DNA from: Plasmopara viticola
Lineage: Eukaryota > Oomycota > Peronosporomycetes > Peronosporales > Peronosporaceae
Direction of reading: 5' to 3'
Assembly (NCBI GenBank): GCA_001695595.3
Contig: MBPM02000009.1
Location: 1,178,001 to 1,242,000, forward strand
Length of the DNA stretch: 64,000 nt
Position 1 is the first letter of the stretch. Every line of letters begins with the position of its first letter. Positions 45,789-58,800 of this stretch are shown one piece after another. The notes under the pieces are model-generated. The model saw only the letters and a program-made list of their open reading frames with translations, was not told the origin of the DNA and did no database searches. A program made the translations under genes and the position numbers.

Positions 45789-46378
45789 AGTTTCGAAAAC
45801 TAAGATGGATTGAACTGCCTTTTCGATATTTTGACCGTGGTTAATGTGCTTTAAACTGTTGGATCAACGCATTATTGTAGTACCCAAATCAAGCATGCTG
45901 AGCTACAGGTAACAATAACACGAACAAGCATAGCTATGACACGCAACTTTTCATGCCGCATCGGAGCTGCACGCCTTGTTATAAGAAGATCCTAGCTGCG
46001 TTGTTTTTGCTTCATTAATCGTATTTGTGCCAGCAATTGTCATCAAGCTAGCAGCGACAGATTCTCGACGTCTACAATCGTTATTAGCTGCAAGAATTAG
46101 ATCCTCGATACTGGCGCTTGGGCTGGTACGAATAATAACTTCTTGTACCGTTTGAGGAGACAAAGATGTTGCTGTAGACTTTGTTGTCAAAGCGCTTGTG
46201 TTGCAGTGCTCACTGCAGCAAAGCGCAAATTTCAAGCTGAAGTTGTAGAAAATATGTCAAGTAGAATGAGAGCCTGGTCACATATTGGTTTACCATATAT
46301 ATATCAATGAAACTGTTCTTGTCAGAATATACATTTTCGATGGGCCTATCCATACCAATTAACTTCTTGCGGTGAAAG
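45789..46378. other. Gap between antiporter and EF-hand gene, with a possible minus-strand coding segment
   Basis: A minus-strand frame (45951-46235) is open for 94 codons, ends in TGA and is Ser/Thr-rich with several Cys. It has no ATG, but a good splice-acceptor context (TTTTCTACAACTTCAG) lies just before it. An upstream exon would have to overlap the EF-hand gene, so I do not call it a gene. The promoter of the EF-hand gene must be here. Confidence 0.35.
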
Positions 46379-47690
46379 ATGGGCGGCATATTGAGCAACC
46401 AGGTGCCTGTGCCCAACGAGCGCATGAAGCACATGATCGCGATGCTCAAGCGTGAGTACTTAAATGTCAAAAATAGTATTCTCTGGTACTTACAAGTGCA
46501 TGGGAATGACTCTTAAGTCACACCAAAGGATCTCCAAACGCTCTACCGCAGATTTTCTCGCTTCGACAAAGAGGTTGGCGGGTGGTGTACTATTTCGTTC
46601 GTGTGATTTGGCTCATTTGTTTTCATTGCAGTAAGTGCGAGCAAGGAATCATAGTTACTCGTATACAATTAGTCAATTATTGTCCATTGTTCACAACAAT
46701 GTAGCAAGAGTGGCACAATCGACCGTCGCGAATTTTACGCCTCTATAGACGAAGAGGACTCGCGTTTTGGTGACGCAATCTTCGTTTTTATTGGTTTGCT
46801 AATTATGTGCAAGTTTACTGCACGTTAACAAGTCTGATTCTAGTGCTTGCGCAGATGAAGACAACAGCGGAGTTTTGGACTTTACCGAATATGTTGAAGC
46901 TTTGGGAAAATTCTGTCTTCTCAACAAAGAGGACATGTTTAAACGTAAATACTTATATGTTTGCTTTGAAGCTGCTGCGAGTGATAAACAGTCTTGATAT
47001 GCAGTTTGTTTCAATGTATTCGATAATGACAAAAATGGCACGATTGAAAATGAAGAGCTGAATAATTTATTGGAAATGCTACACGAAGATGAACAAATTA
47101 ACAACATCAAGCACGCATTAAAGAGCTTTGACTTTAATGGAGACGGCAAGATTGATTTTGACGAGTTTAAGCAACTCAATACAAAATTTCCAAGTCTGCT
47201 CTTCCCTGCTTTTCGTATCCAACAAAATATGAAGATATTTTCCCTTAGTGAAAAATGGTGGGAGCGAAAAATTGAAGAGTTGGTCACCGAGCGTCACAGC
47301 AAACTTACGCAGGAAGTGACGCAAGAGAGCTTTAAAGGCATGAGCAAAGAACACCAGGAAATGGAAGAGTCGGAGATGAAGCTTAGTGCTGAGTTAAAGC
47401 GCCAGGAAATGGCCACGCGGGTGCGAATGGGGTTCATATACTACAAATGCTGCCCATGTCGACGAAATTTCTACATGACTGACGATCAGGAAGCCAGCAA
47501 CACCGAAGTTGTTGAAGAACAAGCCCGACCTAAGCATAAAATTGTAGTCAAGCCAAACAAAAAGCACGATAAAAAGCAAAACATTGTACCCGTCGGTCCT
47601 CGAAAGCCTCTTAGCCAAGAAGAGCGTCTTGAACGAGCACGGAAACGGAGACTTAGAGATATGCATGATCGACCTAAACGCAAGGATTGA
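46379..47690 (+). CDS. EF-hand calcium-binding protein with N-myristoylation signal, five exons
   Basis: Exons: 46379-46451, 46518-46573, 46705-46793, 46855-46944 and 47005-47690, about 330 residues. The N-terminus MGGILS fits the N-myristoylation signal (Gly2, Ser6). Four EF-hand loops are readable: SRFDK...KSGTIDRREF, DEDNSGVLDFTEYVEAL, FDNDKNGTIENEELNNLL and FDFNGDGKIDFDEFKQL. This layout resembles the calcineurin B/CBL/NCS families. The last part (about 210-330) is a Glu/Lys-rich helix, then a CCPCRR cysteine cluster, then a basic tail ending RPKRKD, unusual for those families. The join of exon 2 to 3 does not keep phase: the donor GAG|GTTGGC gives 0, while exon 3 needs two bases. The loop would be perfect if the third codon were assembled across the intron. 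Possible membrane-attached Ca2+ sensor; partner unknown. Confidence 0.8.
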
Positions 47691-48108
47691 CCACTTGATA
47701 TCTATCTTACTCTTTTTCAAATTCTAATGCGCTGGCAGAATGTTGAACTCAGAGTTTGTTAAAAGGATAAAAATATTTTTTCCGCTCAAATTTACCTTGC
47801 AATCATGCTTTTGGCGTTTTATTAGTGAATTTTAGTCTTTATACACGGATTTAGGTAATTAAGTACTCATCAAAAAGTATTAGCACGCTGCACAGAGAAA
47901 AGAACATGGTTTTCGAGTGCTCTGAGAAGGCAATCCCTAAAGTGATTTATAGGGATAGTGTATGGGCTTTTGGCCTTACCTCTAATTCTTAATTAATATC
48001 CAAAAGTACTGTCGCTATCGCATTATCACTCAGGGTACGTACTACAATAAAGCTATTGTATTGTATTGTATTACGTTATCGCGTTGCCAAGTTATGCACG
48101 TGCTAGGC

Positions 48109-48363
48109 TCAATGGCTAATCCACGGCATAGAGTGGTGTCCGCATACGTCGAGTCTCGTTCCGCGGGCAGTGCAGCCAGCACCGAGGCCGTGAGGGTCTT
48201 CCATTATTTTGTGTACTTCTGACTTGGTAAGAGCCCAGGTGGCGCCCTGGTGCTGGAGACCGTCGCGTCCAGGGTGAGACTCGTTAGAGACCTGCAGATG
48301 CCCGAAAGCACCTGCCCGAAGCGCGCGAGCATTTAGCCCCCGCGCTTGGAAGGAGGGCGTCAC
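48109..48363 (-). other. GC-rich patch with an 84-codon open frame
   Basis: This about 255-bp block is far richer in G and C than its AT-rich surroundings and is fully open on the minus strand to a TGA. The frame encodes a Gly/His/Ala-rich peptide with no known domain and no ATG at its start. It looks like an inserted fragment of a gene or transposon; origin unknown. Confidence 0.35.
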
Positions 48364-50208
48364 CCCAACCTTTTCCGAAAAAATAAAGCTATACTACCAT
48401 TTATTGTAAAGCACGGGTCTAATCCTATCGAAAGTTGTCTTCAGTGTAATAATGTAGGTGCGCTTTGTCAAATGGAGTCCGATCTTCGAAGTGCTCGGGA
48501 CGACGGTCGTGTGATATCATTTACACAAAACTATCCTTACCATCCATCCACGACAAGTAATAAGACAGGCAACAAGCTTTCGTCGTTGCCAATGCTAAGA
48601 GCACTAAGCACGCAAGCATAGTGGGAAATGTTGTATGTAAAATAAAGAAAAGCATTCACGTACGATTTACGCTCGATGGTCTGCAGCGCATGGCCGAACG
48701 AGCCTCCTACGATCCGCTAACATTGGAAATGAGGATTCTCGAATTACAATAAGTCCTTCTACTGCGACCTTTGCGTCGTGCCTTATACACAATATACATA
48801 CCAGCACAATTATTGCTACGATTTAAATGTCGGCAGTCCATTTCATTATGTGCGTAAAGATAAGCAACGTCTACTCATCCCACAAAACGGAACACCGTTG
48901 GCGTGAGTGAGCCTTACTTAGAAAGTCTTAGATAAATGTTGACAAGGGCTTAAGTAGCATTGTGGATTGATTAACAGCTTGCGTGACCTTACACATGTAG
49001 TAGAGTCAAACGATAGATTAGCACTGACTCGTCGAGCTCATTTTTTTCTTACTGCTATATTGCAGACAAAGTGGGGATGTCAATGCGCAAACAGCCATGA
49101 GAGGAGTGTGATTTCATTGATGCCCGTAACACCGAGAAGCAACGAAGCATGGTATAATGCGGGAGTCGAGATCTCCGCACAAGGCATCGACTCGTAGGGA
49201 TTTTACTAGATTCAATAAAGAGAAGCTGATTACTTGCGCGAAACTCATTCATAAAAAGTACGTGCGGCTTACCAAGAAGTTCGGATGCACATTATCTAAA
49301 CTTGATACACTTGATCCGGTAAACGACTAGCAACAAAGGAGTCGAGTACAAATACTCGTGGACCTTGCGCATTGGTGTGCTTATAGTGGTCATGCTTACT
49401 CTCTCATCCAACGAAATCAACATATACTGCGCATCACGGCGTTCGTCGCTTTGTAAAATGTGAGCCAGCGAATCCACAGACACAAATACTACAAGGCAAT
49501 GCATTTCGTACCAGGCTTGGCCATATAACAAAAATTATCTATGCAGAACCTTAGACTTTTTGTATTGATTTTTTTTCAGCATAAGTCCATGCACAAACGG
49601 CATTTGCAGGAGAGTGTATGAAAATAGCTAGTGATGCTACAATGGCTATAAACGCCTCAGCGACATTTATGCATTTGCACACACAGCTATTACGATCTTT
49701 GCCCAGATATATTCGTGGATGCCACTCTGAAGAAGATCAGGCTGCCCATAGGCCCATTCGGCCATCTAAAACTACTTCTAAGATCATGAGGACCAACATA
49801 ATTAAAGCCAACGTTGTTTGTGAAGGAAGACGTGTATATACTCATGAAATTCAAAAGCCGTTTCGACTTGGCTTGAGCCATAAAGTCTAGAGAATGACTC
49901 GATCTAGCCAACTATCTGCTCAGATACAGTATTGGCAATGTTGGTCTCACGCACAATGCCTTTATCTGATCTATCAATTGAAGACATTATGTGGGTGCTA
50001 GAACGCCATCATCAGACTACTTTATAAGGCATTGTAGATAGCTTGCAGAAAACTTTAATTCTGGATTTACCGGAAAAACAGGACACTTATATTTATGCCG
50101 GTAAATGCAGCTGAACAAGAACGGATTTGAATAAGACATTTCGTTTCAGTTCAGACATCCTAAGGCTGCTAAAAAAGCTGCCCTGTTAATGATAAGGAGT
50201 CACACTTT

Positions 50209-50604
50209 TTAAGTGCACGCTTCGAGAGCATTCTTGGACTTCAAGCCTTTTGAGACCAGGCATTCTTGAGGACGGCGGTAGATAAGTCCCAGTGTACACA
50301 AAAAATGATATTCATCTTGTTTTCCTCTACAAAAAATGAATTCCAAATTTGATTCGAGCATGACAAACTTAATGTGCGTATCGACTTGCTTCTTCGCGGG
50401 CCAGAGCATGAGTTGACCTTTGATATGCAAAAAGCTTGATTGGCAAATGGACTTAATATAATAGATGCGAATTTGGACCCTCAAAAACATATTTTTCGCA
50501 AAGATACCAAGGTTGGTAAGTTGATTTATTGCTGAGATCGCAGCTGCATCGCTTTGAGCGGCCAGATGGATTGCTTTGCGATAGCGTAAATCTGGTAGAT
50601 TCAT
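50209..50604 (-). CDS. Hypothetical 131-residue protein, doubtful
   Basis: Starts with ATG at 50602-50604 and runs 131 codons to TAA in very AT-rich DNA, where stops are frequent. The first about 30 residues are mildly amphipathic (RKAIHLAAQSDAAAISAINQ); there is no signal peptide, transmembrane segment or known motif. No neighbouring exons were found. It could be a remnant of a repeat-encoded protein or a chance frame. Confidence 0.2.
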   Translation of the reverse strand: MNLPDLRYRKAIHLAAQSDAAAISAINQLTNLGIFAKNMFLRVQIRIYYIKSICQSSFLHIKGQLMLWPAKKQVDTHIKFVMLESNLEFIFCRGKQDEYHFLCTLGLIYRRPQECLVSKGLKSKNALEACT

Positions 50605-53600
50605 CTCGAGTCGTTGTTTGAGTGACGAGGACCTGGAGTATTTTTTTCTTTCAGAGACACTTGGTGCTATATTTGGTGGGTATTTGGCTTAAATTAAGGC
50701 GCAGTTCTCAATATATAAAATGTACTAGGGGCCCCATATATATGTAATGAGGAAGTACAAGAGCCGTGCGATTAAAGTCCATACGCCCCAGTTTCTGCTT
50801 GGCTTGCTAAAGATTAGTGGCAGCATGGGTATAGTGCTGTCAACGCTTTTGGCTCCTGGTCCAGCCAGTATCATTGGGAAGCAAATACCAAGACTATTCA
50901 TAGATCTGTTATCGTTATTTCATGGTTTTTCGGAAATAACGGCGCTGAATAGGGACCTGAGCGTAAGCTATACGTTCAAGCAAACCCTGCTTTAACGAAT
51001 GAAAACATGTTTGTGGCCTCTGTAGCAGGCTATGCACAGACCAATTGTGCGACATAAAAGGTAAACCGTTGGCTAGAGGAGACATTGCGCAGTGATGTGC
51101 CATCATTGTTAGCAATAAGCTTGTTTAGGCTGCGTTTGCACTCAAGCGTACGGCTCACGCACCTACGGAATTAATTCAACCCCAAATATATGGACCAAGG
51201 CATCCTTTGGTTTTAACAGCTATTCAATGCCCAAACGGTTCAAATAGAAGGGGGAGAGGTTCGAAAACTTTTTCTCTTAGATCTTTATTATATGACAAGT
51301 CTCCCTCTAAAAAAAAAATATTTAGTTTGCAAGCAGTCGGCTGAAAATGAAGAACAGAACATGAGATACAATTGCATTTGTTCAAGACTGTAAAAGAAAT
51401 TCCTTATCGATTTGAGAGAGTAAAGGTGAAAAACCATTGTAAATGCTAAGATTCTATCACTAAAAAGTGAAATATCGGTATATCTGAGCAAATATGAGCA
51501 TTAAATTTTTGGACCTTTCGCGCTCATGTAAGCAACGGGTCAGCGTTTTTATAGGACGGCACCTTACTTCCTCTGAGGGTCGTCTTCAACGCATTTTGAT
51601 TTTCAGGACTTCGGGTCTCATATAAACTCTAGAATGCCTCAATTATCTCTACAAAGCGCTCGCTAGCGACTACTCTTAGCCGCAAGTGATAATTGTCTCC
51701 TAATATGGAGCGACTTTACAACTTCCCACAATTTAAAGGTCGATTTTTTCCCCACCAGCATAGCTAAGATTCATAGATATTGGATCTTTTGATGAGAAAA
51801 GACTTCCTTGATATTGGGAGTCTCTCCTTCCCGTGCTGTCTGAAAGTCAATTTTAGATTTAATGTACTTTCTCAAAAAGGCCGTGTGTACATGAGAAAAT
51901 TTTTATTCGGGCCAGGCGCATGCACAGTCCGTTCATAACGACAGTCTTTTGAGCGATGGTGCTGGCCTTCTACACCAGCAAAGTCAAAATTTCTAAAGAA
52001 AAGTAGCTAAAATATTTTGTTGTTGCGGGTTGCAGGAAAGCATGACCGTAACCAGTATGCTTAACCGTGTGTCGCATATGACTTGCATCACCTGATGTCA
52101 TCTGATCTCAGATGGGTAGCGCAAGACTAACTGAGATATTGCACATTCGTGCACTCTGCCACAGAGCTTCGAGATGTCATTTGTTGCTCCATCCACAGCA
52201 ATGCGAACGTATACAAAGCAACAGGCTCTTTCCATTTTTCTTTTAAAGCTCGACGCTAACCGTGAAAGGCTTCGCTTTGAGTGAAGCTCATCTTTTAGGT
52301 GCTGTCGTCACCGACGCAGCCAGATGTGTCCTTTACTGGTTAAGATGCTTTTACACAGCGCCTTTAATGTTATGAATCGTCTTCCAGCGTGCTGTGATCG
52401 TGTCGGGTTCGTCCCCGTGCAGACCACTTTTGAGTTCATGCTGGTCTGCCACATCATCCACCCCGCCATGCAAAAAAAATATACTTCTCCATCGTCACAT
52501 AGGATTAGTCGCTATGGGTTATATACAATGCTACCTATGGGGATGTCGTCATTATATGCTTAGAGGAAGCGTGAGCTTAAGGGCTTTGAATTCGCGATAT
52601 GCCTGATTCATGAAGTTCATGTTTGTCTCAACACCAAATATTTCTTAGTTTACCATAACATTCGTACATACCAAAGCATGGACGAGAACGCCACTGTAGA
52701 CAGCAGACAAAGCGACAAGCAACAAGCGCGCAAACAATCGACTGTCTCATTGGAAAGCTGCTGTAAGACCGTCTAGTGACAAGTAAGCGTAGATTTGTTA
52801 AATTTAATTCGCTTTTATGCGAGATTCATCAGAATTACCTTTAGCGCATCTTTTGCCATTCACCACTTGTCGGCCCATAAATGTGGCACTTAAGAGCACA
52901 TTGTCAGTGAGCACGCTGATTATCCTTTTTGTTTGACTATCTTTTAATGATCTTTCAAAATCCATAGTTTGATCAGCTCCGCTGATTCGCAGCAGGAATC
53001 CTCGGGTCTTTATCCGAAGCTTTCACGGCCGGAAGGCCAATATATTCAGTTGCGTGTACATGGATAGTCTTGTTTTTTTGCGTTTATTTGCTGTGGCTGC
53101 ATCAGGTGGTCTTGCTATTGCAGCACACGAATACAACCATGCCTGACTTGCTATTTTTTCAGCATGCCAAAGCCAAAGTCTACGCTTATAAAGTTTTTAG
53201 CAATGCGCAGGTACTGGCAGACTTAGAATAGGAGCCGACGTGTGAGCCATGAAACTGAACCTTTGGTAGGTGTCGCATGTTCTCACGCGCTTGTTGCCCC
53301 CTTGATTATACGAAGGCACCAGCATTTTGTAAACCAAGTAAAAGAATACCCTTCGGACTGAAAGAGAGCTTAATCGATAAGTACGTGCATCCAAACTAAG
53401 GTATTTCAGCTTTTTGTCTTTGGACAAGGACTCGAGATGAACCTGACAAATTGTCTTTTTAAATGAAGAATATCGCCTTGTGATGAAGCTACGATCGCTA
53501 TTGAAAATTTTTGCCAGAATTTTACTTTTCGGTCTGCCGAACATCATTGCACTAGATAATTAAACTTGATATACATAGACCAAAAGGTTTGTCAGTAGAG

Positions 53601-55885
53601 CTTTTAGTCCTGTTGATGTGGGTCAACTCATTATATGTTTGTGGAATAGCGCTGTGGCAATAACATTAGGCTTACCAGGGTTTTATTTGACGCAGAAGGC
53701 TTAATTCTCGAAGATTGACAGCGATCTTACCATTCAATAGAAAATTTGGTGATCTGAGCAATTTTCTTACCAAGTCCCAAGTGATCTGTTCGGGGCTTTG
53801 CCGTAGCGCACTGATTGGCCAGTATCTCCGTTTAATGAGTGAGACTTAATCGATATCGTGTTTTCAACGAGGCTAAACGATTTCGTTTTGCTCAGAAAAA
53901 CACGATTAAGAGTCTGTTAACAACTTTTTCTATGCTTTAAAAGACATTTTAGGGCTGGCTCTACTAGTATCATTTAATATTTGCGTTTAGTATACTTAAC
54001 AACGGCTTTGACAGACCGGCATAGCTAGCACTATACTTATGCGAAGGGTAGGCTTGACGTAGCCACTATCTTAAACCGCTTTGGGGAGGTGGATAACGAT
54101 TCACCGCTGCTTTCTGTGAACGCTGCTCCGATTACTGGGAGCATGCTTGCAATATCAAAAGCAGACAGTCTTCAGACATATGATAACAAAGAAAGTTTTG
54201 GACGTGTGATGGGAGACACACCGCACAGAATACACATTGAGGAGCTCATTTGTTAACCGACCTACTGTCAGTGGTTGCAGTAACGCTCGACAACCTGACT
54301 CACACATCTTCTGGTTGGGGAGGCTGAGTAGGCTTTTCGTCTTAGATCTCTTAATTAAACTCACAAAATCTGTTGTCTGATGTCACGAATAGTCGGCGAG
54401 AAACAATAGAAAAGTATGACGGATGCGATTGCGTCCGCTTAACATAATCAACACTACAAGAAAGAAAAAATATGACATCATCGTTGTACTGGATTTTTTC
54501 TTTATTGTCGAAGACGATAATATGATTAACATCACCCACAAGAAAATGTAAGTTTGGTATTATTAACCATATTAGTATACGGTCAATTTGGATACTTAAG
54601 GGTCTTAAATGGACACGGGTTGAAGTCCACATTCGACTTTCCAATACTAGCTATAAATGCAGAATATCTTGGAAGGTGTTTGAAATTTTGGACTCCAAAA
54701 GTCATATAAGTCCCGGACGCTTCTTTAATGAGCTGACCCTCAATCGACCTTGATGATGAGGCGACTACAAAAAGCCATAAAGTGACTAGTAGCTCAAATC
54801 TCTGCCGCTAAATTGACGAAAAAAGAGGAGCCAAGTTTGTGTGCACTTCAAACGGCCAATCAAATCTGGCGCTCAAAGCGACTTTCTAGTGCAAATTGAG
54901 ACCTTGCGTCAAGACGCGTTATGGTCAATTTGACTGTTAAGTTCAAACTTCACACTTCTGCCCGATAGCCATATAGGGTGACGAGAGCAATCTCACGTGC
55001 GTAGATACGATCGTACTTTGTAGAAAGATTCGCACGACTGAAGCTAGAGCTTTCAATCTCAGCGGTCTTCAAGCAGTCCATCGTGAAGGTAGTCCAACGG
55101 CTTCCATAAGCTGTTTAAGGGAATATTTGCGCCACATCACAAACGGCTATTAGCGCCTGCAAGAAATCTCTGTTCAATTACGCACTATACATAGGAGTCT
55201 TACTCGTCTTGACGGACAATGAGCGGGCGGAATCCACTCACAGCATAAGTTTACCATAAATATTTAACCCGATTCAAAGAATCGTATCAGCTTCATCAGT
55301 ATTGCAGAATTGTTTGTCTAAGAGCTACACAATTTGGTATTAGTCAGCTCAAACCTGTAGCCACAATGCAATTGAGATTTATTGCAAACGCAGTTCTGCA
55401 ATTGGCTCTACAACATCAAGCACGGTTATGTCTACCCTAATTATGCATCTCTGCGGTGATTACTTTAGGGTGGTCAAAGGGACCTAACAGCGTAAGCAGC
55501 TCACAAATCGTTGTATGATATGGTGTGTGGAAATGGTCTTGTGGTAAGTTTTTGCGCATTTATAGCTAAGTAATTTGGTAACCGAAAACATGTTTTTGTG
55601 TCTCTTTATCGCGCATTTTATACTAATATTTTGGTTAGGGAATAAAACTACACCAATAAATATCGTATGGTGAGATAGTACACTGTCCTGAATTGTGGCC
55701 TAATAATCCTCACGACAATCATGATTGCCGTTTTTAGACAATTTTTACAAACCACGGTTAGCTATTTAAGACATCAAATATCGTTTCAGGCCAGAAGCTA
55801 TATAAATTTTACATTTTTACAAATTCTACCACCCGTTTTATTGTTGACCATTTTGCTTATTTTAGCATTTAAATTTATCTCACAC

Positions 55886-58800
55886 CTAAATCCCTGTCGA
55901 CGAGCGTCTCCCTCGCCCTTTCGTGCGTTTGCTTTGACCGAGCCTTGCCATGCTTAACTGCAACTTTCGCCAGAACGAACCTTTTTCGCTTGGTGTGCGC
56001 TGTGGACTATCAGTACCAATGCCGAACTGCTGGCGCCGTGAAATACCAGGGGACGCCGTCCAGCTTTGCGGGGAGTAACAGTAATCTTCCAGCAATTTGT
56101 CACTATAAAAACATCGTTTCTATCTCGTCGTCCCACAAGTTAGTCGTCAAATTTGACAAAATTTTCGCATGAAACAAACACGTACATACCTCTTCAAATT
56201 TCTCGTATACGACGTGGACAGGAAGATTTAAGTGGTTGGCTAAACCAAGCTGTAAGCTTTCCAAGAAAGTGACAGAGTAGTACAATGGATAAGTCACCAG
56301 CTTGATACAATATTGACTAGCACTGCAACTGGTACCTCATTTGTACTGGCTGAAGAGATATATGCCGTCGAGAAAACGTCGGTGTTGCTTGTGATACGAA
56401 TGACACACCATAGTCGGACTGACGGTAGTCAACCCACATACGTCATTAGCTATTTTTTACAAACATTAAGCCTTTCAAGAATGTACCTGAGGCTGGAGCG
56501 AAAACTTCACCGAGTGTTCATACATGTGTCGATAGACGGCATCACCTAAAGCTTCCAACTCAGTTCGTTGGTCCTCACAAAGATCTATTCTGTCAACGAA
56601 CGATATCCACTTGATTCACAAACCAAATGTTATGATCACCATATTAGATTATTGTCACTGAGCGCTTACCTCTGCAATGGTTTCTTCAGCCGTATATTTG
56701 AGAACAAATGGGTGCGATAGAAGAGTTTCAGCCGACGGTCGTTCGTCCGGGTCAATGACAAGGCACTACCAAAGAGACCTTTAAACGATTTTCAACATAT
56801 ATAAAGCTTTCACACTCTCGCAAACCTGATCAAGAAATGAGCGGCATTCCACAGAAAATGACTCGGCTGGCAATTTCAAGCATTGTTGATTGGAAACCTT
56901 AAATCATAACAGCATGTCAGCTATATACATTGGAAAAAGTGTCGAAGTTAAATGCTCACGGAATCAACCAAACCGAAGAATCCGTCTTGTGTCGGAAGTG
57001 GGTAGCGACCCAATGCAACAGATATCAAAGCAAGTCCAAACGACCAGATGTCAGCTATAGCACAGAACGAAGAAATCAGTATAGCTTCTTGTCAGCTAGG
57101 GCATACAGCTCTCGCTCGTTTCACCTGGATAGGAATAATCTCCACCACCAATCCGTTCAGGGGCCATATATAAAAGTGTACCCACGAACGTTTTCGTTGT
57201 GGTCAAACTATCATTCAGAGTGCGTGCTAGCCCAAAATCCGAAATTTTAACTTCGCCTTGTCGATTCGTAAGCAGATTATGCGGCTTGATGTCCCGATGG
57301 ACCATCCGTTTATTATGGATATGAGCTAACCCGTGCAATACGCCAGTCGCGAGTCGTGCCAACACTTTTTCGTTCTGGCAGCCACCGCGCAAAACGATAT
57401 CCTGTAGTGAGCCTGTACTCATATATTCCATCACCATACAAATAGAGTTCTTTGGTCGATCGACGAACGCGTCGTAAAAAAAAACAATGTGTGGGCTGGG
57501 TCTTAGATAGCAAACGATTAATGTCATCAAAAAGTCAACGTATCACAATCGTAGGCCGACGTACTTTGGTTTGGGTTTGCTGGTGCTCTTGCCGCTAGCA
57601 GACTGCTGAGACACTAAATCATCGCTGTCCGCCATGGGAACAAGATTAGAATATAACGCATGAAGTTCGCGGACCATTTGTCGCCGCTGACCCCGCCCAT
57701 AAACGGGAACATCCTTCACCGTACAAGAAAAACAATTAAAAAATGAGCAAAACGACACCACTTTGTCTTTCGGAAAGCAACGCGACCTTGACAGCAACTA
57801 CTTTAAGTGTTGGAATGTGAATGGCCTTGTAGACCACACCAGAAGCTCCTCGGCCAATCTCTTTGACGCGCTCAAGGTTTTCTTGCAAATGAAGACATGC
57901 AGCATCAGGAGATGATATACCGGCCTCGGATACTGCAACATTTTTCGTAGTAAACATGCCATGGTTGGGAGAATAGGCACTTCCTGCGCTATGGCGATCA
58001 CAGTCTGTACAGATTGAGCTCACATTAAGCTATCTAGACCTAATCAAATGCCTTCAAACGCACCGTTTGGAGAGGGGAGATCCGTCTCAAAACTTGAGCT
58101 CAAGTTCGATCTCATCATCGCTTGTTGAGCAGCGCTCGGATTATCCATTACATTATTAGATCCTGATACAACAGTAGCAATCGCAGCTGCTTTAACAGCC
58201 TCTCGCTTTGCAATAAGTCGAGTTGCCGCTCGCTGGGCTCGATCTTCAGCTTGTTGAGGCGTCGGCATGCCCTCCAGCTTCAGTCGCAACTGTGGGCGCT
58301 TGCCAGCCGGCGTGCTTTTTGTTGATTCGACACTTTTCCATTGCGGTGTCAGTGAAGCAGATTGCAAAACCATTGCTTTTCCCGACACTGCTAAATTTGT
58401 TGTGTTTAACGGCAAATGCGGTCTCTGCTGTTTCTCTTCAAACGATAGCTGCCTACTCAAAGACCTTAATTCTTTGTCCACTTCCTTCACCGTTTTGTCC
58501 ACATTTTCCACCAATTTACTAACTACTTGAGTCGAACGCACGCCGTTAGTACTTGACGCTTCTTTCGTAGAAGATGGGACATTTTCAATTTGAATAGCAA
58601 ACGATGGCGTCGACTCATGTCCATTTCCAGCATGTGACAGCAATTCCCCACTTACAACTTGTGGCAATATCGCTGGCTCTGGGTCCATATAGCCTGAAAA
58701 ATCCTTGTCCATCCACGGACACTTCCATAGCTTCACTTCTGCAATACGCAATTCGCGAGGACAAATATCGGGAAAAATTCGGCTTATCACTTCATCGTCA

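Larger units (their letters stand above)
47691..55885. other. 8 kb gene-poor AT-rich region
   Basis: No gene is firmly supported. It contains a TATTG microsatellite (about 48055-48075), a GC-rich patch at 48109-48363 and one 131-codon minus-strand frame at 50209-50604. Other frames (for example 53197-53547 and 54351-54644, minus) are short and featureless. Transposon motifs were not recognised. Confidence 0.5.

Noticed and set aside
46799..47287. 162-codon minus-strand frame
   Set aside because: It is antisense to EF-hand exons 4-5, where the loop motifs prove the plus strand is coding.
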